A stretch of DNA of 64,000 nucleotides from Myxococcales bacterium (GTDB lineage: Bacteria > Myxococcota_A > Polyangia > Nannocystales > Nannocystaceae): assembly GCA_020633335.1 (NCBI GenBank), contig JACKDU010000005.1, forward strand, positions 248,001-312,000. The letters are read 5' to 3'. A program made the position numbers and the translations under genes. Numbering within the stretch: the stretch's first letter is position 1; every line of letters begins with the position of its first letter. Below are positions 24,386-33,769 of this stretch, piece after piece. Below the pieces are notes generated by a model, which had not been told where the DNA came from, made no database searches, and saw only the letters and a program-made list of their open reading frames with translations.

Positions 24386-24994
24386 TCAGGAGGCCTTCCC
24401 GAGCTCGGCCGCCCGCTGGTAGGCGGGGCGCCCGACCAGGCGCGCGGCGTAGGCCTCGACGTGCGGGTGCTCGCCGAGGATGCACATCGACTGCGCCCAG
24501 AGGACGACCGAGCCGATCATGATGTCGGCGACCGAGAACTCGCCGGCCATGTAGGGGCGGCGATCGACGAGGGTGCTCTCGAGGTAGAGGAGTTGGTCGG
24601 CCCAGCGGGTCTGCGCCCGCTCGAGGATCGGCGAGGCGTCGATCCCCTGGCGGCGGTGCTCGAAGATCAGGCCGACGGTCGGATCGAGCTCGGCCATCGA
24701 CATCGCCATGAGGCTGAGGAAGAGGCCGCGCTCGGCCGCGCCGACGGCCGGCGCGAGCTTGGCCGAGGCCGCCTTCTCGGCGACGTAGAGGCAGATCGCG
24801 CCGGACTCGAAGACGGAGACGTCCCCGTCGACGAGCGCGGGCACCCGGCCGAGCGGGTGGATCTCGCGGTACTTCGGATCCTTGTGCTCGCGAGCCGCGA
24901 GGTCGACGGCGACCAGGTCGTAGTCGACGCCGGCCTCCTCGAGGGCCCAGCGGGGTCGGATGGAGCGGGTGCGGGGGGCGTAGTAGAGCTTCAT
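24386..24994 (-). CDS. Glutathione S-transferase family protein
   Basis: 202 residues, normal for a bacterial GST. The thioredoxin-like N-domain (1-75) begins MKLYYAPRTRSIRPRWALEE and contains the cis-Pro and glutathione gamma-Glu-binding segment GRVPALVDGDVSVFESGAICLYV. The helical C-domain contains GEFSVADIMIG, the usual N-capping motif. The first residues resemble the beta or phi type with Ser/Arg where the catalytic residue would lie. It likely conjugates or reduces electrophiles; the substrate is unknown. ATG 24994 has GAGG 6 nt upstream; an ATG ten codons earlier (25024) is an alternative. Confidence 0.88.
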   Translation of the reverse strand: MKLYYAPRTRSIRPRWALEEAGVDYDLVAVDLAAREHKDPKYREIHPLGRVPALVDGDVSVFESGAICLYVAEKAASAKLAPAVGAAERGLFLSLMAMSMAELDPTVGLIFEHRRQGIDASPILERAQTRWADQLLYLESTLVDRRPYMAGEFSVADIMIGSVVLWAQSMCILGEHPHVEAYAARLVGRPAYQRAAELGKAS

Positions 24995-25080
24995 CGGCGG
25001 CCTCGTGAGTCGCTCTGATAGCATGAGGGGCGGCGCTGGCGCGACGCCAACCTTGCCGGCGCCTGCGGTCCTGTCGCTGG

Positions 25081-25109
25081 TTGCCCCCGGGCGCCGATCT
25101 GTCTACTCT
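25081..25109 (+). promoter_or_regulatory. Promoter of the acyl-CoA synthetase gene
   Basis: TTGCCC (25081-25086), 17 bp, TACTCT (25104-25109). The predicted leader is about 40 nt and carries GGAG 10 nt before the ATG. Confidence 0.5.
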
Positions 25110-25156
25110 TGGCGACCGGCGAAAGCCCGCGAATTCGCGCACGGAGACCTCCACAA

Positions 25157-26955
<1,799 letters not shown>

Positions 26956-26965
<10 letters not shown>

Positions 26966-26981
26966 GTCGGCGAGCTAGGTC
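26956..26981. repeat. 13-bp direct duplication across the stop codon
   Basis: GGCGAGCTAGGTC occurs twice back to back. The first copy carries the TAG stop of the acyl-CoA synthetase and the second repeats it just downstream. A short hairpin, CGGCCG-CTCG-CGGCCG, follows. Confidence 0.8.
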
Positions 26982-27018
26982 GGCGCGGCCGCTCGCGGCC
27001 GGAGCCCGATCGCCGCGC

Positions 27019-27612
27019 TCAGCAGCGCATCGCCGAGAAGGCCGTGCAGGTGGTGCCGCGGCAGTGCTCGCCGACGATGAGGGCGGCGTCGATCGCCGTG
27101 ATCTCGAGGGTCGAGGTGTCGGTGATCAGGCTCTCCGCCTGCACGCAGCCGCAGTCGTCGCCCTCGCAGGCGAAGTAGGTGGTGCCGATGATCTCCGCCG
27201 GGATCGCGTGGACGCCGACCGCCTGGGAGTCCGGCGGGATCGCGAGGTGGAGGCGGGAGTTGTTGGCGGCGCATGACCACTGCGGCTCCGGGTTCGCGCA
27301 GGTCGACTCCAGCTCGCTGAGGAAGAGGTGGAGCGTCCCCGGGTCGATCATCGCCCCGCCGCCGAGGGGAGAGTCGGCGGCATGCGGGGTCATCAGGTAG
27401 GTCGCGTGCTCGAGGACGATCGCGTAGTCGTAGGCCGCCTCGCCGTCGCCGGTGGAGCCCGTGGAGGCGCCGGTGGAGCCGGTGGAGCCGGCCTCGGTGG
27501 TCGCCGAGGTCGTCGCCCCGGTCGAGGTCGCCGAGCTCATCGTGGTCCCCGCGTCGCCGCTGCAGGCGACCAGCCAGGGGGCGAGGAGGATGTGGAGCGA
27601 GCGTCGGGTCAT
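27019..27612 (-). CDS. Putative lipoprotein with Ser/Thr/Gly linker
   Basis: 197 residues. Lipobox WLVAC gives Cys 17. Residues 18-58 are a linker of Ser, Thr, Gly and Ala. The folded part (60-197) carries ten or so cysteines, including EGDDCGCVQAE and HCRGTTCTAFSAMRC, with a hydrophobic LEITAIDAALIVGEHC strand. Such a Cys-rich, surface-anchored domain behind a low-complexity linker is typical of Nannocystineae lipoproteins; no function is recognised. The minus strand has TACCAT 6 nt before the ATG at 27612 and no Shine-Dalgarno sequence. It is convergent with the acyl-CoA synthetase, 53 bp apart. Confidence 0.75.
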   Translation of the reverse strand: MTRRSLHILLAPWLVACSGDAGTTMSSATSTGATTSATTEAGSTGSTGASTGSTGDGEAAYDYAIVLEHATYLMTPHAADSPLGGGAMIDPGTLHLFLSELESTCANPEPQWSCAANNSRLHLAIPPDSQAVGVHAIPAEIIGTTYFACEGDDCGCVQAESLITDTSTLEITAIDAALIVGEHCRGTTCTAFSAMRC

Positions 27613-27880
27613 GCCCTGATGGTACACAGGGCGCTGGGCGGCTCGACGCTCGCGGTCCGCGTCGGCGCAGACCGGGCGCGAGGAGGAGCGCGCGCGCCTC
27701 CTCGACGGGGGGGGGGCGACCCGCGCCGCGTCGGGGCGTGGGAGGCGGCTGCGGGCTCTCCCGCGGCCCGGGCGCGACGCCCCTGGGGCGGCGCCCCCAG
27801 GCCGCCTCACCCCGGCGACGCCGAGCGACCGCGGGGCGCCGTCGGCCGGCCGCGCGGCTGGTCGCCGTCGGTCCTCCCGA

Positions 27881-29044
27881 TCACATCGGCAGGATGCAGG
27901 ACTCCTGGGGGCCGATCCACTTGAGGGTCTGGACCCAGAACTGCTTGATCTGCGGGATGTTCTGCCACTGCGAGTCGAACTCGACCCACTCGTCGCCGAA
28001 GACGAAGGCGCGGCCGGCCTTGCGCTCCTGGACCACGCCGACCGGCCCCTGCGGGAGGGTCATGATCGTCTGGTTGACGCCGATGCCGTCGTTCATGATG
28101 TTGATGTAGAGGCCGCCGTAGAAGGGGATCGAGGTCAGCCCCATGGTGATCGGGTGGGGCGCGAAGTTGGTGATCGGCCCGCTGAACCACCCCTTCGAGG
28201 TGTTGTAGGTCAGGCCGATCGACGAGATCAGCGAGTTGGTGACGTTGGCGTTCTGCTGGTTGTTGGTGAAGCCGGTCAGCGACATCATCCCGCCGCCGCC
28301 GGCGATGAAGGCCTCGAGGGCCGCGGCCTCCTGGGCGGTGTAGGTGCGCGGCAGCCAGTCGAGGATGGCGATGTCGTAGGGGGCGAGGGTGTCGGCGTCG
28401 AAGACCTCGTTGGCGGTCTTGTGGATCCGGTCGACCTTGGTCCCCTGGGCCATCAGCCAGTTCTCGAACTGCGACGAGGGGTTGGCGCCCTTGTTGCCGA
28501 CGATGACGATGTTGAGGCAGTCGCAGATCCCGTCCTTCATCACGTCGACGTCGTCGATGAGGCCGTTGCAGTCGTCGTCGATGTCGTTGCAGATCTCCTC
28601 GGAGGGGACGCAGCCGCCGGTCGTGTCGCCGCCGGTGGTGTCGACGACGCCGGTCGTGTCACCGGTGGTGTCGCCGCTGGTGCCGGTGGTCGTGTCGGTG
28701 GTCGTGTCGGTGGTCGTCATCGGCGAGCTGGTGCCCGAGTCGGTCTCGGCGGCGGTGGTGCCGGTCGAGCCGCTGCTGGCCGAGGTCGCGTCGCTGGTCT
28801 GGGTGTCGCTGGAGGCCGAGGTGCCGGTGGTCGCCGAGTCCGAGCCGCCGCCCGAGGTCGTCGCGTCGGTCCCGCTCATGCTCGCGCTGCCGCCGTTGGT
28901 CGTCGACGCGGAGCTCGAGCTCGTGGAGGAGGTGTCGCTGGAGGACGCGCTCTCGGAGCCGCTGCTCGAGTCGTCGCTGCTGCACGCGAAGAGGGCGGTC
29001 GCCGCGAGGGCGCAGGCGAGCCGGGAGAGGTCAAGTCGAGTCAT
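27881..29044 (-). CDS. Lipoprotein with MopE-like motif and ThuA/GATase-like domain
   Basis: 387 residues. Lipobox LFAC gives Cys 21. A very long Ser/Thr/Gly/Asp linker (22-142) leads to one CVPSEEICNDIDDDCNGLID motif (about 145-164), the putative metal-binding repeat found in MopE and many myxobacterial surface proteins. Residues 175-387 look like an alpha/beta domain (LNIVIVGNKGANPSSQF, PYDIAILDWLPRTY, AFIAGGGGMMSLTGF) resembling ThuA or class I glutamine amidotransferase-like folds, but with no catalytic Cys visible after the GGG turn. It is probably a binding module. ATG 29044 follows CATGAT by 6 nt; a perfect 16-bp palindrome lies just upstream. Confidence 0.8.
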   Translation of the reverse strand: MTRLDLSRLACALAATALFACSSDDSSSGSESASSSDTSSTSSSSASTTNGGSASMSGTDATTSGGGSDSATTGTSASSDTQTSDATSASSGSTGTTAAETDSGTSSPMTTTDTTTDTTTGTSGDTTGDTTGVVDTTGGDTTGGCVPSEEICNDIDDDCNGLIDDVDVMKDGICDCLNIVIVGNKGANPSSQFENWLMAQGTKVDRIHKTANEVFDADTLAPYDIAILDWLPRTYTAQEAAALEAFIAGGGGMMSLTGFTNNQQNANVTNSLISSIGLTYNTSKGWFSGPITNFAPHPITMGLTSIPFYGGLYINIMNDGIGVNQTIMTLPQGPVGVVQERKAGRAFVFGDEWVEFDSQWQNIPQIKQFWVQTLKWIGPQESCILPM

Positions 29045-29059
29045 GCGCCGATCATGGGG

Positions 29060-29075
29060 GCGGCCCGCGGGCCGC
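29060..29075. promoter_or_regulatory. Perfect 16-bp GC palindrome upstream of the MopE-like lipoprotein
   Basis: GCGGCCCGCGGGCCGC is its own reverse complement. It sits in the presumed spacer between -35 and -10 of the lipoprotein gene, where a dimeric regulator could act, or it may simply be a chance product of high GC. Confidence 0.25.
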
Positions 29076-29234
29076 GATATCGAATTCTCCGGACCTGTCT
29101 GGAGGGACAGTGACCACGTATGCCGGTGTAGGCCGGTCTAGCGGCCGAGGGCGGCGCGGAGGCGCGCGCAGCGAGGGGCTCCGCGCCGGGCGCCCGGGCG
29201 GGGATCCTCGGGGGTGCAGCGGATCCCCCGGGTG

Positions 29235-30035
29235 CTAGCGAGCCCCCGGGGGATCGGCGAGGCGATCGGCGACGACCTGGGCGGCGAGGGTGAGGAGCGC
29301 GAGCGGGGCGCTGGCGCCGACCAGCGGCCACCAGATCCCGCGGCTCAGCTCGGAGCCGCACTCGGCGAGGAGGAGGCCCCAGCTCGGGAGCTCCTGCGAG
29401 CTCTGGCCGAAGAAGGCGAGGAGCGCCTCGACCTTGATCGCGTGGACGAAGTAGAGCACCGCCGAGGTCAGGAGGAGGGGCGCGAGGTGGGGGAGGAGGT
29501 GGACCCGCAGGAGGTGGGGCCAGCCGGCGCCCATCGCCTCGGCCGCGCGCACGAAGTCGGCCCGGCGGAGGCGGCGGGCCTCGGCCCGGACCGACCGGCA
29601 GATCCCCGTCCATTGCGAGAGCGCGATCGCCAGGATGACCGAAGAGACACCTGGCCCAAGGACCAGGCAGAACCCGAGGAGGGTGATCAGCGGGGGGATC
29701 GCCGCGACCGCGTCGGTGAGCGCGATCACCAGGCGATCGACCCAGCCGCCGCGGAGCCCGGCGAGACCGCCGAGGAGGCCGCCGAGCGCGAGGGTGAGGA
29801 GCGAGGCGACGACGCCGACAAGGAGCGAGACCCGGGTCCCCTGGAGCACCCGGGCGCCGAGGTCGCGGCCGAGCGCGTCGGCGCCGAGCCAGAGGCCGGG
29901 CCCGGGGGGCGCGTAGGGCTCGGCGACGAAGCCGTGGTAGTCGGCGCCGACGAGGCCGAGCGCGGCCGCGGCCGCGACCAGCGCGAAGGCGCCGAGGAGC
30001 GCGAGCGCGGCCCCGCCGGCGCGCCCTAGCTTCAT
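29235..30035 (-). CDS. ABC transporter permease, DppC/OppC type
   Basis: 266 residues with about six membrane helices. The binding-protein-dependent permease domain shows the EAA-loop signature EAMGAGWPHLLRVHLLPHL near 165-185. The N-terminus GADALGRDLGARVLQGTRVSLLVG matches the DppC/OppC consensus. It forms the channel with the DppB-type protein encoded immediately upstream and overlapping by ATGA (30032-30035). Peptides or nickel are the usual substrates of the family. No substrate-binding protein or ATPase gene lies beside it, so the missing subunits must be encoded elsewhere or shared. Confidence 0.88.
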   Translation of the reverse strand: MKLGRAGGAALALLGAFALVAAAAALGLVGADYHGFVAEPYAPPGPGLWLGADALGRDLGARVLQGTRVSLLVGVVASLLTLALGGLLGGLAGLRGGWVDRLVIALTDAVAAIPPLITLLGFCLVLGPGVSSVILAIALSQWTGICRSVRAEARRLRRADFVRAAEAMGAGWPHLLRVHLLPHLAPLLLTSAVLYFVHAIKVEALLAFFGQSSQELPSWGLLLAECGSELSRGIWWPLVGASAPLALLTLAAQVVADRLADPPGAR

Positions 30036-30979
30036 CGCTCTCCTCCGGCGGCGAGGCGGGGGTCGAGGGCGGCCGCGGCGAGGTCGAGGAGGAGCTGGCC
30101 GACGATCGTCACCAGCGCGAGGAGGAGCGCGAGGCCCTCGACCAGCGCGAGGTCGCCGGTGCGGAGGGCGGTGAGCGCGAGGCCGCCGATCCCCGGGATG
30201 TTGAAGACCTGCTCGATCACCAGCGAGCCGACGACGAGGTGGGGGAGGCGGGCGGCGAGGCGGGCGAGGATCGGCCCGCTCGCCCCCCGCAGCGCGTGGC
30301 CGAGCACCCGCGCCTCGGCGATCCCGCGGCTGCGGAGGCCGTCGAGGTAGGGCGCGTCGAGCTCGCGGACGAAGAGCGCGCGGAAGTGGCGGAGATCGGG
30401 GCCGAGCTGGAGGAGCGCCCAGGTCAGCGCCGGCAGGACGACGAGGCCCGCGGCCGCGGCGTCGGAGCCGACGAGCGGCCAGCCGATGATCGGGAAGAGC
30501 CCGAGGCGGCGGGCGAGGAGGCCGTGGGCGGCGAGGACGACGATCACACTCGAGGTGCTGAGGAGGAGGGTCGCGCTGAGGTTGACCAGGCGATCGATCG
30601 GCCCGCCGGGGCGGCGCGCGGCCGCGAGCCCGCCGGCGAGCGCGAGCGCGAGCGCGAGGAGGATCCCGGGGAGCGCGTAGGCGAGGGTCGGCGCGAGCGC
30701 GCGGCCGATCAGCGCGCTCACCGGCGCCTGCTGGATCCGGCTGAGCCCGAGGTCGAGGTGGAGGAGGCCCCAGGCGAGCTCGCCGAGGCGGACCTGCCAG
30801 GGGCGGTCGAGGCCCCAGGCGTGGCGGAGGCGCGCGACCTCGTCGACCGGGGCGCCGCCGCCGAGGGCGATGACCGCCGGATCGGCGAGGGCGCCCGCGA
30901 TCCCGAAGACGATCACGACGACCAGCGCGAGGGTCACGAGGGCGCCGACGAGGCGCCCGGCGAGCGCGCTCCGGGTCAC
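30032..30979 (-). CDS. ABC transporter permease, DppB/OppB type
   Basis: 315 residues, about six helices. The DppB consensus is visible: LRHAWGLDRPWQVRLGELAWGLLHLDLGLS in the first periplasmic loop, then YLDGLRSRGIAEARVLGHAL as the EAA loop, and VIEQVFNIPGIGGLAL near the end. It pairs with the DppC-type permease, whose start overlaps its stop by 4 bp. The start is GTG, 9 nt after the stop of the M48 peptidase gene, so the four genes from ThpR to DppC may be cotranscribed. A TAGTCT hexamer 6 nt before the GTG includes the upstream TAG stop and may be chance. Confidence 0.9.
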   Translation of the reverse strand: MTRSALAGRLVGALVTLALVVVIVFGIAGALADPAVIALGGGAPVDEVARLRHAWGLDRPWQVRLGELAWGLLHLDLGLSRIQQAPVSALIGRALAPTLAYALPGILLALALALAGGLAAARRPGGPIDRLVNLSATLLLSTSSVIVVLAAHGLLARRLGLFPIIGWPLVGSDAAAAGLVVLPALTWALLQLGPDLRHFRALFVRELDAPYLDGLRSRGIAEARVLGHALRGASGPILARLAARLPHLVVGSLVIEQVFNIPGIGGLALTALRTGDLALVEGLALLLALVTIVGQLLLDLAAAALDPRLAAGGER

Positions 30980-30988
30980 CGCCGAAGA

Positions 30989-32458
30989 CTACCCCGGATC
31001 GCCGGCGGCCTCGCGGGGCTCGGCGCCGGCCGGCCGCTGGCCGCGGCGGACGACCTTGACCGTCGTCCCCGGGCCGATCATCTCGGTCGGCGCCCGCCGG
31101 TTGAGGCGGCCGACGAGCGCGACCTCGTCGGGATCGCTGGCGAGGGCGTCGAGGCGGGTCGGCACCGCCGGTCGGGCGAGCGCGAGGCGGTCGGGGGTGA
31201 TCGACGCGCGGGTCGCCGGGTCGAGGCGGCGGAGGGTCGAGAGGTGGTGCTCCAGGCTCGCCCCGTGGGCGCCGAACTCCGCGTGCTCGCCGGCGAGCAT
31301 CATCACCAGGATCGTCCCGCCGAGGTCGGCGAAGACGACGATCCCGGAGAGCCAGGTGTCGCCGGAGACGAGGTCGAAGGCGCCGCCGCGGGCCTCGATC
31401 TCGGGGATCGTCCCGGTCCAGCGGGGGCCGGCGCGGACCTTCGGGTTGTCGAGGAAGGCGCGCTCGACCGCGTCCAGGTCGTCGCCGCTCGCCGGGCCGA
31501 CGATGAAGAGGAGCTTCTCGCCGGGGTCGCTGGCCATCGCCATCGTCCGGTCGCGCTCGATCTTCCAGCCCTCCGGGAGATCGAGCGCGTAGCCGGCGCT
31601 CGCCCGCACCAGGGTGTGGCCATCGATCACCAGGCCGAGGCGGGGATCGTCGCCGATCACCAGGCCGTCGAGGCGCGCGAGGAAGTCGGGGTCCTGGCGG
31701 CGGGCGCTGGTGGCGAGGCCGCGGCGGGCGAGCTCGCGGTCGATGAGCGCCTGGCGATCTCCGGGATCGGGGTGGCTCGAGAGGAGGATCGGCAGGCCGG
31801 CCTCGCCCTGGGCGCGGGCGAGGAAGACCAGGAGGCCGAGGACGTCGCTCATCGCCGCCGGCGGGTAGCCGCCGCGGGCGAGGTAGCGGAGCGCGAGGCG
31901 ATCGGCCTCCTCCTCGTCGGCGCGGCTGTGCTTGAGGAGCGCGAGGCCGGCCGTCACCCCGGCGACCGCGCCGACGTGGCGGAGCTCGGGGTCGAAGATC
32001 CGGAAGAAGCCGACCGAGCGCGAGGCCACCCGCGCGCGGCTGTACTGGGTGACGCCGTGGCGCCCGGTGACGTGGCCGATCTCGTGGCCGAGGACCGCGG
32101 CGAGCTCGGCCTCGTCCTCGAGGTGCGCGAGGAGGCCGCGGGTGACGTAGACGAAGCCGCCGGGGAGCGCGAAGGCGTTGACCTCGGGGGCGTCGAGGGT
32201 GCGGAAGGTCCAGGAGAGGCCGGGGCGCTCGCTCTGGGCCGCCAGGCGGGCGCCGACCTCGGTGACCATCGCCTCCAGCGGGTCGTCGTCGTAGATCCCG
32301 GCCGCGCTCACGACCTCGACGTCGCCGCGGCGGCCGAGCTCGATCTCGTCGGCGTCGCTGAGGAGGTTGAAGTCGAGGCGGCGGGTCGCCGGGTTCCAGG
32401 CGCAGGCGGAGCTCAGGACGGTGACGCCGAGGAGCAGGAGGGCGAGCGCGCGACGCAC
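30989..32458 (-). CDS. M48-family metallopeptidase lipoprotein (BepA/LoiP-like)
   Basis: 489 residues. Lipobox LSSAC gives Cys 19, so it should face the periplasm. The zinc motif HEIGH is at 125-129, and the third ligand is expected in ADEEEADRLALRYL near 180-186. Segments APEVNAFALPGGFVYVTRGLL and SSHPDPGDRQALI are typical of periplasmic M48 proteases that handle outer-membrane protein quality. The C-terminal 200 residues form an additional domain with a PDZ-like or LpqN-like strand pattern and a final segment PGTTVKVVRRG. The start is GTG 32458 with TAGAGT 6 nt upstream and the ThpR stop 18 bp away. Confidence 0.9.
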   Translation of the reverse strand: MRRALALLLLGVTVLSSACAWNPATRRLDFNLLSDADEIELGRRGDVEVVSAAGIYDDDPLEAMVTEVGARLAAQSERPGLSWTFRTLDAPEVNAFALPGGFVYVTRGLLAHLEDEAELAAVLGHEIGHVTGRHGVTQYSRARVASRSVGFFRIFDPELRHVGAVAGVTAGLALLKHSRADEEEADRLALRYLARGGYPPAAMSDVLGLLVFLARAQGEAGLPILLSSHPDPGDRQALIDRELARRGLATSARRQDPDFLARLDGLVIGDDPRLGLVIDGHTLVRASAGYALDLPEGWKIERDRTMAMASDPGEKLLFIVGPASGDDLDAVERAFLDNPKVRAGPRWTGTIPEIEARGGAFDLVSGDTWLSGIVVFADLGGTILVMMLAGEHAEFGAHGASLEHHLSTLRRLDPATRASITPDRLALARPAVPTRLDALASDPDEVALVGRLNRRAPTEMIGPGTTVKVVRRGQRPAGAEPREAAGDPG

Positions 32459-32476
32459 CGCGCCACTCTACCAGCG

Positions 32477-33031
32477 TCAGCTCGCCGGCGTCGCCTCGCC
32501 GAGGTGGAAGCCGGCCTCGACCCGGTACTTCGAGCCCTTCGCCCCCTGGATCGACGAGTAGAGGAGGAAGCGCTCGACCCGGAAGGTCTCGCTGCGGAAG
32601 AGGACGTTGGCCGAGAGGAAGTCGACGACGTCCGGCACGTCGGGGTCGCGGAGGCGGGCGATCGTCACGTGGGGCGCGAACTTGCGGGGGTCCGGCTCGA
32701 CGCCGAGGTGATCGAGCGCGCGATCGATCCGCCGCCGCAGCTCGCGGAGCGGGCCGGCGTCGTCGACCCCCGCCCAGAGCGAGCGCGGCTCGCCCCGCGG
32801 CGGGAAGAAGCCGACGCCGTGGAGGGCCATGTCGAAGGCCGGGAAGCGGACGCCGCCGAGGGCGTCGATGATCGCCCGGTGGAGGCCGCCGTCGACGTCA
32901 CCGAGGAAGCGGAGGGTGAGGTGGAACTTGTCGGCGCCCTCCCAGCGGGCGCAGGTGAGGCCGGTGCAGAGGAGCTCGAGGTGCTCGTCGATCGCGTCGG
33001 GGAGGTCGATGCCGATGAAGAGGCGGGGCAT
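32477..33031 (-). CDS. thpR: RNA 2',3'-cyclic phosphodiesterase (2H family)
   Basis: 184 residues, the usual size. The two HxTx motifs that define the 2H superfamily are HLTL at 37-40 and HVTI at 121-124, and the N-terminus MPRLFIGIDLP is typical. It opens 2',3'-cyclic phosphates on RNA, formerly described as 2'-5' RNA ligase. Start ATG 33031 has AAGGAT 7 nt upstream. It is followed closely by the M48 peptidase gene; no functional link between RNA end processing and the peptidase is evident. Confidence 0.92.
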   Translation of the reverse strand: MPRLFIGIDLPDAIDEHLELLCTGLTCARWEGADKFHLTLRFLGDVDGGLHRAIIDALGGVRFPAFDMALHGVGFFPPRGEPRSLWAGVDDAGPLRELRRRIDRALDHLGVEPDPRKFAPHVTIARLRDPDVPDVVDFLSANVLFRSETFRVERFLLYSSIQGAKGSKYRVEAGFHLGEATPAS

Positions 33032-33088
33032 GCTCGGATCCTTGGTAGCACGGCGGCGGGCCGCGGGCGCCGGCGAAGATCCGCGCGC

Positions 33089-33670
33089 TCAGTGCTGGAC
33101 GGCGTCGCTCTCGCTGTGGCTCGGGCGGCCGCGGGCGAGCTTGCGCTGGAGGCTGCGGCGGTGCATGCCGAGGCGGCGCGCGGCCTCGGAGATGTTGCCC
33201 TGGCAGTCGGTGAGGACCTGCTGGAGGTGCTCCCACTCGATCTCGTCGAGGGGCTTCGGGGTCAGCGGATCGGGCATCGCCACCACCGCCGACGCCTGGC
33301 GGCTGAAGGCGGCGAGGATCTCATCGGGATCGGCGGGCTTGGTCAGGTAGTAGACGGCGCCGAGCTTGATCGCCTCGATCGCGGTGGCGATGCTCCCGTA
33401 GCCGGTGAGGACGACGATCGCGATCGCCGGGTCGAGGCGCTTGAGGGAGGCGACGACCTCGAGGCCGTTGCGCTCGGGCATCCGGAGGTCGACGATCGCC
33501 CGGCTCGGGCGCCACGCCTGGGCCTCGGCGACCGCCTCGTCGTGGTTGTGGGCGACGATCGCCGCGAGGCCGCGCCGCCGCAGCGCCCCGGCGAGCGCGG
33601 CGCAGAAGGCCTTGTCGTCGTCGACGACGAGGACAGTCTCGCGTTCGGCCGGTGAGGGCGTGTCAGACAT
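33089..33670 (-). CDS. regA: RegA/PrrA/ActR-type response regulator
   Basis: 193 residues. The receiver domain has the acid pocket VVDDD (16-19), phosphorylated Asp 61 in IVDLRMP, Thr in VVLTGYG near 89 and Lys in LTKPAD near 111. A short Fis-type helix-turn-helix (about 140-182: GNISEAARRLGMHRRSLQRKL) follows with no AAA domain. This is the RegA/PrrA architecture for redox control. The partner kinase lies immediately upstream on the same strand. A perfect AGGAGGT lies 7 nt before the ATG at 33670, so it is probably translated much more strongly than the kinase. Targets likely include respiratory genes nearby. Confidence 0.88.
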   Translation of the reverse strand: MSDTPSPAERETVLVVDDDKAFCAALAGALRRRGLAAIVAHNHDEAVAEAQAWRPSRAIVDLRMPERNGLEVVASLKRLDPAIAIVVLTGYGSIATAIEAIKLGAVYYLTKPADPDEILAAFSRQASAVVAMPDPLTPKPLDEIEWEHLQQVLTDCQGNISEAARRLGMHRRSLQRKLARGRPSHSESDAVQH

Positions 33671-33769
33671 CGCTCGGACCTCCTGCCTAACCTTGCCCCC
33701 GACGTGACGTTCCGGCAAGTCTCTGCGCCGGCGGGCGCCGCGGCGAGGGCGCGATCGACGACCGGACGA

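Noticed and set aside
29041..29055. A four-codon upstream ORF overlapping the start of the MopE-like lipoprotein
   Set aside because: The upstream ATG lies inside the likely -10 (CATGAT, 6 nt before the ATG at 29044), so it would probably not be transcribed.
29076..29088. GATATCGAATTC resembling a cloning-vector polylinker
   Set aside because: The flanking sequence has no further vector similarity and continues with native composition. Coincidence of two 6-bp sites.
30980..30991. TAGTCT as a promoter for the ABC permeases
   Set aside because: Its TAG is the stop codon of the M48 peptidase gene and there is no -35. Cotranscription is the simpler reading, so it was not listed as a promoter.
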